From Marsupella aquatica (taxonomy: Eukaryota; Marchantiophyta): a DNA stretch of 64,000 nt. Numbering within the stretch: the first letter of the stretch is position 1; every line of letters begins with the position of its first letter. The stretch lies in assembly GCA_973895155.1 (NCBI GenBank), contig OZ316894.1:3162001-3226000 (forward strand). The letters are read 5' to 3'. A program made the translations under genes and the position numbers. The notes beneath the pieces are model-generated. The model saw only the letters and a program-made list of their open reading frames with translations. It had not been told where the DNA came from and did not search any database. This document shows positions 1 through 11,700 of this stretch, one piece after another.

Positions 1-1550
1 TCCAGAAACACTAGGCAACTGCTCCGCATTTCGGATCAATACCTGAATTTAATTTTGAATTCTTTTGACGGAGGCATTCCGTCTCAACTCGGCGCGCGCG
101 TTGTCCTATTTGACCTTTCTGAATCTGGAGAACAGCTCAATTTCTGGCTCCATTCCACCAAGTTCGGGTAGTTGCTCATCACTTACCCAGTAGTGGTTGA
201 GCTACAAATATTAGGCTGGGAGGGGAGCTCCCTTTCCAGTTGGGAGAGTTGATTCGCATGCAAATGTTTTTGACGTAGATGGGTCAGCTTAGCAGGAAGC
301 TTCCCCATGTGGACATTGAATTTTACTTCACTGCAGAGACTCGGCCTAGGTCAAAATAGATTCGCTGGTCGGCTGCCTCGGGCCTGGAGAAAATTATCAA
401 ATCTTACCTTTGTGACTTTGGGAGACAATATTTGGGATGGTTCAGAAATTCCACGGGATGTAGGTTCCGCTAACAAATTGGCAGAAATCGAGATTCCAAT
501 ATCTGTATTGAATATCACCTCCACTAAGAAAATTGTACTGGACGTGAACCAGTTGACGGGTTCTATCCTAATGGGATAGCTCTGCTGAGGAACTTGGAAT
601 GGTTATATCTTCAGAGTAACGTATTCAGCAGCGTTCTTCTGTCGTCGTTATCTAATTGTTCCTTTTTCCAGCTTCTCGGGTTGGGCAGAAAACGGAAGAT
701 TTCATCCTCAAAGGGTTGCCCTCTGCATGGGATCGTTCCAAAATTTGCAGGATGTGTATTTAAGTAACATGAATCTCCAAGGTGAAAATTCCCACAGAAA
801 TAGGTCAACTATCCCAACTAGGTCAGTTCATAGTTCCGGCTTCAATGGGAATTCGATCCACTTCTATTTTTAATTTTGATGTCACAGGAAATCAGCTAAC
901 CGGTTAGATGCCCCCTGAGTTGGGACACCTCTCACGATTGGAATATCTCCGGATTGACAACAACTATTTCTCAGCTGGGCCGTTCCCTACTTTCATCTTC
1001 AATCTAACGTCAAGCTTGACTACTATACATTATAATTAATCAATTCAATGGGAAGCTGGATGGAGATTTCGGAAGCCTCCAGGTATTGTCCGTTTTTACT
1101 GCCATCAGTAACTATTTGGAGGCCCGATTCCGGAATCCTTCAGCAACTGTTCCAATCTTATTGCTTTAGGATTGGGAAGAAATACTCTGTCTCGAGAAAC
1201 TCCGTCCGGATCGCGAATTTGACCACTCTACGATATCTTGATCTTGCAAAGCAATCAGGTTCATAGGAGTATTCCCCAGTGCAGATTGGCCAACTGGTCA
1301 ATCTGCAGATTTTGGAAAGAAATTCAACGGGGCACTTCCGGATACCTTCAGCAATTGTACACAGCTGCTTTGGGTTAGATTTTCACACAATAGACTGACC
1401 AGCAGTATTCCTGGGGACGCTTTTGCTACGGCTTCAGTGGGCCGATTCCTAATTGGGGTGCTTTCCGGGCCAATCTGACGACGGCTTCGTTTTTGGGAAA
1501 TCCTGGCCTGTGAGGAGCTATTCTTGGGCCTCAACGACTCTGTCCTGCTG
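1..1550 (+). pseudogene. Decayed LRR receptor-kinase ectodomain (partial, runs off left edge)
   Basis: Leucine-rich-repeat text can be read on the plus strand in all three frames in turn. There is an 'ETLGNCSAFRI' and 'GGIPSQLGA' stretch near the start, then an open stretch at 307-579 with 'LQRLGLGQNRFAGRLP' and 'LTGSI' repeats. Near 1430-1510 comes 'FSGPIPNWGAF' followed by 'ASFLGNPGL', the usual cap between the last LRR and the membrane segment of LRR-XI/XII type receptor kinases. A CP pair follows at about 1540. Stops and frameshifts interrupt it every 100-250 bases. No membrane segment or kinase motif follows, so the intracellular half is missing. It is not a copy of the intact kinase at 37-40 kb, whose repeats and cap differ. 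Calling it a pseudogene rather than a multi-exon gene is inference from the many breaks without matching splice sites. Confidence 0.75.
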
Positions 1551-2289
1551 AAATAGCTTTCCCAGTGAGCTCAAGGTCACATTGCGCCAATGAGCCTTCC
1601 CGGCAATAAAGCTAGCCAGGACCTAGGACCCCTAATATTAGGGGGTCTCAAATATTGGTCTGGGCGATTCCTACGGACTACCATTTTAGGTTCGGGTGGA
1701 TGTGGCTAAAACTTGTGTGGCACTCCCTCTGCGTGGCCCGCACACTCCGACTACAGCAGTTTACCACTGATCCTTCTATCCACCCGCTAGCCGGAAGGGC
1801 TGGGCAATATGAAGCCTCTCCCTCCTTTTTTTTCTCATCCATGTGCCCCCTCTTCCCCTTTCTCCTTGCCGCTCCCCCTCTTTGTTTTGCTTCCAAGGTT
1901 TTCTTTGGGACTATAAAAGTTCAATCATGTAAGACAATTGCGAAAAAAAACCATACTAATATTTGTCATAGTTTATGGGTGTGAAAGTCTTATTATTTTG
2001 GCACAATATATATACAAATGTGAGTATTTATTTTAAAATATTTTGGGAAGATATAAATCCTAAATTATCCCCCTTCCCATCCTCCCATTCTTCTCTGTTC
2101 CCCACTTTTTTAACATGTCTTGATAATTATATTAACTTGTCCCTTTTATTCTTTTTTCCTTTTATCTTCTCCCTCCCCCTTTTTCTCCTAAACCTGGCCA
2201 TTTTCTCTGAAATCTCCCATCATCTCTAATGTCTCCATAGTGTCATAGTTCTAATATGTGAACATAGCCCGATGCATGTGTGTGAGTTG
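1551..2289. other. Intergenic, no gene recognised
   Basis: Open frames here are short and low-complexity. The stretch at 2050-2230 is pyrimidine-rich on the plus strand. I see no conserved domain or splice pattern. Confidence 0.5.
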
Positions 2290-2760
2290 CACAAAAAATT
2301 TGAGGTGAGAAAACTAAGATGGCAACTAAGGTGAGGAAAAGAAGTTCAGGTGAGACAAAATATCGAGGAGAGAAAATATGGCAAGGTGAGAAAATGACGC
2401 AAAGATGAGGAAAAGATATCAAGGAGAGAATAGATGTGGAGGGTCAGGAAAGATGTCTTGGTGAGATAAAGATCATTCTCAAGGTGAGAAAAGATGGCGA
2501 GATATGAAAAAGATAAGATGTCGAGGTGAGAAAAGATGTCAAGCCAGGTGAGAAAAGATCTTGAGGAGAGAAAAGATGTTGAGAAGAGAACAGTCATCGA
2601 GGGTGGGAAGAAAATGTCGTGGTGCCACGCAGATGTCAATGTGAAAAAAGATGTCAATGCAAGGTAAAGATGTTTAGGAGAGATAAATATGAAAAGGCAA
2701 GAAAACCATGTCCAGTAAGAAAAGATGTTAAGGTGAAGCAAAAATATATAAGTTTTGCAA
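2290..2760. repeat. Purine-rich minisatellite, about 17-19 bp unit
   Basis: The core 'aggtgagaaaagatgtc' recurs with many variants (cgaggtgag, caaggagag, tgaggagag plus aaaagat). Unit length drifts and single-base changes are frequent, so this is an old, eroded tandem array. Nearly all G and A lie on one strand. The open frames on both strands across it are by-products of the repeat. Confidence 0.8.
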
Positions 2761-3059
2761 TGTCAGTAGTTGTTGAGACATTTATGTGTCATCCCGACCA
2801 TACAGATGTTGTGGTCGTGTTCAATACCAGTGTGTTGCACAAAGGATGTCGGGTAAAAGATGTCATTGCAAAAACGATGTCCATGTCAAAAATATGTTGT
2901 TGCAAAAGTAGTAAAGAAGAGCGCAAGATAGATGATGGCAACCGAGGCAGACGCGAAGGAAGACGCACTCGCACAACGCTAGGTGGAAGGTGACATCCCC
3001 CTGGCCTCCTTCTCATGGCCTCCGCGCCCCCTTTCTCTTGGGCTGCCGCTACCACCCTT

Positions 3060-3079
3060 CCCCCCCCCCCCCCCCCCCG
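3060..3079. repeat. Poly-C tract
   Basis: A C homopolymer of more than 15 bases lies inside a pyrimidine-rich stretch (about 3000-3300) that also holds a second C run near 3187-3195. Length in such tracts is often wrong in assemblies. Confidence 0.8.
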
Positions 3080-3724
3080 CCCAGCAAACCAAAAAGAGCA
3101 AGGGTGTCCCTTTTTCTCCTCATTTTCCCCTCTTATTGCTAACTTATTTTCTTTATTTTCATCTCCATTTGCTCAACTTTGTCTCACCCCCCCCCAATAA
3201 AAAGCAAGCCAAAGTGTCCCTTTTCTCCTATTTTTTCCCATATTTTATTGCTTATTTACTTTCTTTATTTTCATCTCCATATGCTCCACTTCGTCTCATC
3301 CCCTCCACCTACGTACTTGTGGGAGGGTAAGGGTAAGGTTCCATGTGGATACGGGGAGGGAGTGCGGACCTACCCTGCCCCTTGCATCCAAAGACTTGGG
3401 AGGTCGTTGGCTGGCTGGGCCAGAGTCGCATGGCGTGACTGCGCCCTGCCACAAGCCCCCTTGCTCCCGACTCCCTCCAGTCCAGCTTGACCGGGTGCCC
3501 AAGGCCTTTTTGCCGGGCCCAAAATTGAGCCCAACTTTTGACCCAGCCAACACGCCTGATGTTCGTCGGGAGGTCGAAGCCACGAGCCCTGACACCATAG
3601 CTGGAGCTTGCAAGCTTTTGAGCTAGCATCATTCGAGCCCGGGCTCTGGTCGGGCACTCTTCGCTCTTGGGGGGGTTAGAGGGTGCGTAAGCAATGTCAG
3701 ACGAGCGAGGGCTGAAAGAAGGTT

Positions 3725-4069
3725 TGTTAGATATTGCTCTAGTCTTGTGACTCATGAGCTAATCACAGTTAGGCTAACTTGGGTTAGGACTTAGCTAATG
3801 TTAGCGCTAGTACTGTTGTGTATATAGCCAGGGCTGATGCCAGACCCTGGGTGGAACTTAGGCTCATTGTTACCGAGCTAGTTGAGAGATAGGGAAAGCT
3901 TGTGCTGTGAATGCTTGGTATGGCCGGTCGTCCTAGAGTGCAGTAAAGCTCTTGTGTGTTCCTGTGGACGTAGCCTCATGTGGAGGTGAACCACGTATCT
4001 CTCTGTGTCGACTCTTGTACGTTGGATGGTTCATGGGCTTGCAGTTGCGAATGTCGTCTATGCTCATCA
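3725..4069 (+). mobile_element. Solo LTR of a Ty1/copia-type retrotransposon (copy A)
   Basis: This 345-bp element begins TGTTAG and ends TCATCA. It is flanked by the perfect 5-bp target duplication AGGTT (3720-3724 and 4070-4074). Inside, a TATATA motif lies near 3820. Towards the end is 'gtggacgtagcc' then 'gaaccacgta' and 'tctctgtgtc', wording common in the R-U5 part of plant copia LTRs. No primer-binding site or gag-pol follows, so only the LTR remains, as expected after LTR-LTR recombination. A second copy with its own target duplication lies at 62671-63014. By eye they differ at about 22 positions plus one gap, roughly 93-94% identity. Confidence 0.88.
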
Positions 4070-4074
4070 AGGTT

Positions 4075-7000
4075 TGGGTACGTGGGGGGCCTACGTCTGG
4101 GGCATGGCCGGCGAGATTGAACTTTCACTATAGCCAGTGCTCCTGGTCATCATTGCTGCCGAGGCACTCTGCATCCCCGGATCACTCCCTGCCAATGTTG
4201 ATCACTTTTGAAGCCTCGGCCAAGAATGTGGAGTTCTGCAGCCAAACCTACATCAGTTTCAGTCAATTTTGATTTCAAATCGTTCTCTGCACACTTGTTA
4301 CTAGCAGGCTGCAATAGAGATCACGATTGGGCAATAGATGGGATCGGTTGCAGTTATGTTCATGGAATCATAGTGTTCAAGAGAGATGTGGAGTTTTGTT
4401 TTACTGCCCAAGCTAGAAGTTGGACTGAACATTTGATTATGTGCAATTCGATTGACTCTCATTTCAGGTGTGCATATTCAATGTTCACTTATCCATTATT
4501 AAGCGAACTTACAGTAACTCAGCTGAATTGAAATTTGAAAGACTGCAGAATATTGTCACAAAATGGCTAGTACTGCTAAGTTTGCCAAAAACAGCTCTCA
4601 CTGGCTATCCTTGTTTTTGGATGGAGTTGCAAGTAATTTACATGGGTCAATTGTTTTTTCATGATGGAACAAGGCCAATGCCCATGCCCATGCGTTGCAC
4701 TTGTCTTTGAAGTAAATGTTGTGTTATGGTTCCAAAGTGTTATAGTTGGGGGCCATGTTGTTGTTGTCCAAGTGTTGTTGTTGCGGTCAGGTGATCCTTG
4801 TGTTTTTGCCAAGTCTTGTAATTGCATTCAAAAGATTTAAGTATAGGGTCAGACTGCAAGGTATGGTATTTCTCCTGGCCATCTTTGCCTAGCAGAACGC
4901 AAGTTTCTAGTATGATAATGTTGTCTGCAATTAAGAACAAGGAGCATGATGCAGGGAATAAACCATTAAGAACATCCTTCAGGGGCCAACAACATCCTTC
5001 ACGGGCCACATATCATTTTGAGAGGTTCTGAATAGCAGGCAGAAGGCAGATTGATTAGAGAGAAGAACTGTCAATTGGAGAGTCCAACCATCATCCACCC
5101 TGACTCGATGTCTCATCTCCAGTGAAATAACACATCATGTGCAACGAAACATATATTTTTAATTTTATTTTAAGGGAATAATTAATTTTTTTGTAAAGGA
5201 ACATTGGCGTCTTCTAAATCAAAATCTGAGACTTACAAAAAAAAGATAATGGTTGTGTTCAAACTAATTTTGAAAAAGTTCAAGATTAACATTCCAAATT
5301 AATGAGGGCTACAAAATTTCCTTATATTTTTAGCATGTACAATGTTAGTACTTAACTCAAGATAGTGCTGGGGGGAGGGGGGGCGCTAGATAATGATTCC
5401 AAGGGAGGTCCCACATCACATGCAAAGTTTTTGGGTAGTAAACACCCTGAAAGATAAGAAAATATCTAGTTACACTGTTTTTTACCCCCCTTTCTTACTA
5501 CCTTTGGAATATTCCAGGAATCAGCTTATAGTACGGCCATGTCTTTTTGTATTTAAAATTTGCCACGGTTTCTATAAATAGCTCCCCTGGTTACATTGGA
5601 AAACTTGTCATCCATATACGGAACCGTGGCATATTTGTAAATACAAAACAACTGTGGCAGTATTGTCAACTAGAACATCTTTAGTGGCAAACTAAGTAAA
5701 ATCTGTTATAGGAATATTCCCAAATTTTGTATTAAAACCCCCACTGGTTCTTATACTTCTCAAAATTAGATCAAAAACACCCTAAAAATCTTTGACAAAG
5801 CTTTTAAAATGTTCTGCCCAATCAATTTTTAAAAAGCTCTAACTTATTCACGCAGGATGGGTCCAAAGAAAAGAAGTATGTGAGGACCCATGTGAGGACC
5901 CTGGGAACTAGAGCATAGTTTAACCTTAGTTAAGGGCTGCAGAGGTTGGATTTGGGGTTAGATTAGTAGAGAGGAGTTACACTTCAACTTACGTCAACAC
6001 TTCATTGTGCTCAATCAATCAAACTGAACCTCAGTATGCCCCAAAACCTCAGTTTGTGCCTTTTAGTATCATTTCATGTTGTTCTCATCACTTTTGGTCC
6101 CCAACTATTTGCCAGTGGGCAGGGAAAAAATATTAGCGACTATACCTCCCAACGTGCATGAAGTAGTGTAAATATTTTCATTCCATTAATTTGGGACTCA
6201 ACTATTTGTCTGTAGGCAGGGAATTTTTTTGGCTGCTCTACCTCTTGATGTGCTTGAAGTAGACAGCATAAAAAAGCGTGATCAATTTCCAAAAAGTAAT
6301 AGCTAGTATAGCTCCCAATGTGCTTGGGATAGCGTAAAAAATCCTCACCGAGTTGCTAACAAATCATGGCTGGCAACACAATTTGATTTTAACCAATTTT
6401 CACAAGTCAATTATTAGAAAAAGTCCGAGATAGATACCAGTGGATACTTCAAGCATCTCATTAATTTCCCTTTTTGGCACTGCCCGTCTTAACTTTACTA
6501 GACAGTGGCAACAATAGGCAAAACACCCCAATGAGGTCTCTAAACCTTAAAAGTACTCCAAGGTTGCTTAGAAATATGAAGCCTTGAGGCTTCCACTTCA
6601 GTATGTTGCGCTACAATCAACAAGGATCATGGAAGTTACCACATCTTATCTATTTTAACTAGTATTATTTAGAGGCCATTGGTGGTAGTGTCTCTTCAAC
6701 TTGCACCTCAAGGACCTCCTAGTAAACAGTCCAAGGACACAATTAAAGCTTCTTATTTGGCATTTCTATGGAACCTGTCCCCTATTTGAAACCATCAATA
6801 TGCTTGTGTATTGGAAGCCCAACATAAGATCAGAGGTGCATGTATCCTGTTACACATGTACATGAAAACTTGGGCCAACCTGGAGATGCTCTGTGTTCTT
6901 CTAACAACGTCACTGATGGTGACTTGTATGTAATGGTGTATTGGCCATTAACTTGCCTGTCAATTTCTGTAATAGAAATGTGCCAGTTGGTATAAATGCC

Positions 7001-8707
7001 TTTGAAAATAGGAAAAGGGGTCAATACACAGACATAAAACAAGCCACATTATGAGATGAGATTTTCCCCTAACAAGGTGTCCAGTACTACTTCCTCAAGC
7101 TATGTTGTCCATTTGGTCCCCAAGGCTTCCCTTATACTACTGCCCGTACTCCTGGCTGGTGGTGATGTCTCTGGCCGTGGCGGCTTCCATCCTTTTTGTC
7201 ATGCACACCACACCATCCGAACAAAACTATTGTTAAGGAATCTATGAAGATCTATTAGAAACCTCAAATATTCACAGCCCATGGTACTACATATCACTTC
7301 AATTCAATTTCATGATGTAAGAACGTGCCAATTAGCTGAGTAGTTCAGGGAAAGACTAGATCCTAGCTAGCTGTGTTGGAGACCACGCATAAGCATTATC
7401 ACATCCAGCATATAAATCTGGTCCTACACAATTTTGATCATCAAACCCCTTATGTAGTCCTTCCTCATTGCAATGATAAATCTGCAGAATTTAAGATTAT
7501 TTGTGGAGCTCATGGCGTTGCTATATATGACAACTATCTAGTTGGCTTTTACAACCCATCCCAATGTTTTAGGACCTATGGCTATTTGAATCAGATGGAG
7601 GTTTCATAACTTTCCTTTAAATTATTGGGGCTGTTTGACTCTAAACTTTTACCACTGACTATACTGACCACACTCTGTTAACGTTCTTCGGCTTTCCCTT
7701 TGCTTGGAATTTCAACCAGATGAGAACCATTATTTTGTGGGCTTTGCCATCTTTAGCAAAGACCAGAGTATTAGGTGTTATGTGAAGAAGGCTGATTCCC
7801 ATCGTCCACTTCAGATGGGTGAGTTTCAAGGCCCTTTCCGTTTGTCTCGAATTTGTTTAGGAACTCCATTCCAAGAAACAACAGTTTTGAGACCATTTCT
7901 TCACAAAAAGGATTTGTCAACCAAAGATAAAGCTTGTGGAATTCACAATCAAACCGATCAAGGCATCATTAGCAAGTCCTCAGTTGCGCTTACAAAATCC
8001 CCATTACCCACCTCTCATCTCCAAGAAGCCTGAATGTCTAGATGTGGTCAACAAATGATAGAATCAACCACTGTTCAGGGATCAAAACCAAAGTAGACTG
8101 ATTCTATTGAAGCTATTGTACCATAGAAGTTACTGGACTGATCGCTCACTCAAAAAGCCAAACCATACCCGATGAACTGGTAGGGCGATCCCAAATTTCA
8201 GTTAGTGGGAGTTGTAAAGCATACAAGAGATTCGTTGTTGGTCTAGAGACTGACATTCAAGTCACAGCTCTTACTAGCCAGTCCTGTGGATCGTGCTCTG
8301 TCACGTGATGATCCAGAGGAGAGAGCTCAGAAAAAATTGCAGGAGTCAGCTAAGTAACTAACACATTGTAGAAAGGTCACGTCAGTGATTGCGCCTTCAA
8401 GACGTACTCACTCAAAACAAGCTGGAGCCGTAATTTGTGGTACTTCAAGAAAAACTGTTGACCAGGTATCCATCAAGTTCATTTGTTGCAAAAACAGAAA
8501 AGTTTTGAGCCCTCTCCAAGAAAACTTTTGCACTCTTGCTACAGTAGGTCTCTACAAAATTGTGGTCATTGGATGGCCAGGAAGACTATAATATGAAGAG
8601 ATGCAATCCGAAATGAAACGAAAGATATATACAACAGACCTTGCGTAGAGACTTCAGCCATTTGGTCACTTCAAGACTCAACGAAAAATACAATTTCCTG
8701 GCTGATA
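4075..8707. other. Intergenic stretch without a recognised gene
   Basis: The open frames here (up to about 110 codons, for example 7704-8033) show no domain I recognise and no clear splice partners. A degenerate tandem repeat of roughly 75-100 bp lies at about 6098-6345, with repeated 'aactatttg' and 'gtgcttg' blocks each followed by a run of A. The last few hundred bases next to 8708 probably include the 3' UTR of the minus-strand PIR gene. Confidence 0.5.
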
Positions 8708-11700
8708 CTAAGCTAAGGTACCTTTAGCTGGTAATGTGTCGAAAGCTGATGGGGTACTTGGGTATCTGATACGGTGAACAATGGTTCCACTCTGTTTCAC
8801 CATCGCTGCTAGCTTATCCTCGTGTGGAAATCGTGCCCGAAGCATGGAAAAGACATGACCATTGAGCCGTCTCACTTTAATTGCACTTTCCAAGAAGCTC
8901 AGTAGTTCCTGGGAAACCAAAGAAAGGCGTCACCATGACAAATCCACAATCCCTGCTAAAAACTCACTACTTGCATCAATTCTTCAAAGTATTAAATAAA
9001 AAGCAAAGATGTGTAAATTTCTTCATAGAATTTACAAACATGTACAGAACACAAAATTTGCAGGATGTGTATTTAAGAGATGTAAACGTGGACAGCACAG
9101 GACAAGACACCACCTCGCCAACGAAAACAAAACAAAACAAAAAAATAAAAGCACGAGAGATGTACTGAAGATCTCAAATGAATTTCAGGTCAAATAGTCA
9201 ATGTGCAGGAAGTGGTATGATATGTATGACATACGGGTGAAATATGCGGTGCTTTAGATAGCTTATCCGGGCTGCTGTATATTGCAGGCGTCAGCTCACC
9301 CTCACCCGCGTTTAAAACATGATAAGAGAAGTCCAAGAGCTCAAATCGCCAGTGCTGACTTAAGAGATATACAATAGTGCATCCACCCCAGGCCACAGCG
9401 TCACCATATTGCTCCTCATTTTTCACTTCACCCTCTATGATGGGCTCTCCGCAAAAGACCTTCCATTTCAAAATGACGGGGTCAAAAATGTCCTGTCTTT
9501 AATTCTGAAGGTTTCCATGACAACCTCTTCAAATTGTTGCAATTAAATGAAATAGACCATCACGCCCCATCTTGCACTAAACAATTATAACAGAACACCA
9601 TGAGCTTATGAAATACAGGCACAAAGGAAACTGATAAGTGAATCGCCATTATGAGCGACATGACCTTTCATGTGCTAAGTGTGAAAACGGCATGCCTGAG
9701 AATTTAAATCATTACAAAATTTACGAAATTGTCTGGCTATGAAGCTTTCTGGAGGAACGCAGTAGGAACCCTTTTAAGCTAAAGTACACTCAAACATAGA
9801 TTATGGAATTCAATGTCCCCTCATGCCCTGAACTCCTTCGGAATGGGAGTTCATCTCGACTGTGCGAATCTTGGAGACAGCACAAGCCTAGTTTTATCCC
9901 TACCTAGTAACAGAGTCACTGGAAAGATGGCATCTGAAAATTGGACACTGGCCACCTTAGATTTAAAGCTCAGAATCCAATCACTGGCTCGAGTGACAAA
10001 ACATGTTGAAAAACTCTCAGCTCAAGGTATTTCAGATGGAAGACAGTAAGAGGGTATCAGTCTTACAAATTGAATGGCACTGTAGATGCGATGATACTCT
10101 TTCGAAGTTGTAATCTCGATAAGGCCCGTTTTGGAAGGCGAACTCCATTTTTCGCGAACCATGTCTAATAAAGCACTGAGATATGCCAGTGTGTAATCCA
10201 GCGTACTGCCTGTTTGAAGGTTGTTGACGTATAGAATATCTGAAAAAATACAGGACGATGTAAAATTCCATTGATTCAGCATAATACTTGGAGAAGCCCA
10301 CAAAATGGTTAATTAATAGTTCTATTTGGGTTTCCGTCTTATTAGTTGTAGTTTGGATCCGCCTACCTAAACTCATCCTCAGCATAGTAGCTGCGAAATG
10401 GATACATTGCATAAATACCTCATTTTCCCAATTCTGTTTCCTTCAAAAAACTGCGCACTACTCTGAGAGAAAGACAAGGTCTCGCCAAACAACCTGCAAC
10501 TTCTGCCTGTTTGGCCATGGTAATGAATGTTTGGGGATTTTTGCAGTCAGGGTTGGACAAAACAGCATTGGTTGCAGTTTTGAACAAGCTCACAAGAGGA
10601 CTGTTTCCATCATCGTCTAGAAGCTGCTGCATGGAAGTTTCAGTTCCGGGAACTACCCCCAGCCATGGCACAACTTGCATGAAATGTATGGTTTCAACCT
10701 CTCTCTGCTCGTACAACACAACACAAGGGGAAAAAGACAACAGCGTCAAAAAACTGTCCATTTAAAAAGCAGATGTAAATAACTTCTGGGCCAATTTCGA
10801 TACTGTCTAAATATACCAGACAGTTTCTAAAGTGAGATATCAAAATGATTCTAAACTAGGATTAAGAAGACAGTACCATTGCTGTGTCAAGCAGGCTCAT
10901 CCAGAAAATTAAACTGCCGATTTCCTTCAGGACATGCAGGATTTCAGAATTATGGTCAAAGTCTATCGCCCAAGATAGTTGCTCCTTAAAAATCTTCAAG
11001 CAACCTGTCAGGAAATGCAAAGATTTAATGAGATCCACTGATACAGATCCACATGTGACTCCTCCTGGACATGATGATTAACAAAGCCCTGAGAAATTCA
11101 TATTACTTATTGGCATATGTGGGAACGAAATGCCAGCCAAATATTGAGAAAGCAGTGTCAAAATTCCAGTCCAATGGATCAAGATTGTGGTATTTTGATA
11201 TACTCTCATTTTCTTGTGCCAGCCATGATCTCAACGCAATGAATAGGTGAAACAATGACAGACGCTTTGGAGGCATGAGAAGTTTATGATGAGCTGACTA
11301 CCTATGACACCCAAAGTTGGGGCAGGGATAGAAATTTGCTTCGGTTGTAACGCACAGAGCTCATCCACTCTTCCCTCAAGTAGTGTCAGCTGTGTAGGCA
11401 CAAAATATACGCTGTCATCAGAGTTTCGTTCCCTCATAGCAAACAGGACCACTCAATTTGACAAACGACAGATCACTCAGAGTCCAACTTTGGCTGATCT
11501 TCCATAACATCTACTTTACATTGCTAAATAAATGCACTCTGTCATTCATTCGATATTCCGCGCAGATGTCCCATCTCTCCACATTCAATATGTGACCCTC
11601 TTTTTCCTAACTATAAGAGCAAATTCATATCTCAAACCGTTGGCGTCATATCTCCACATTTAACATGCAACCCTCTGTTTCCTAACAGTGAGAGCGATAT

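Noticed and set aside
2619-2993. 124-codon frame within and after the purine repeat
   Set aside because: Its first part is repeat-derived lysine/arginine-rich sequence and the rest has no recognised domain.
3296-3755. Overlapping frames of 93-148 codons on both strands in a GC-rich patch
   Set aside because: Frames open on both strands at once reflect base composition; no domain or splice pattern is visible, and the last part runs into the solo LTR.
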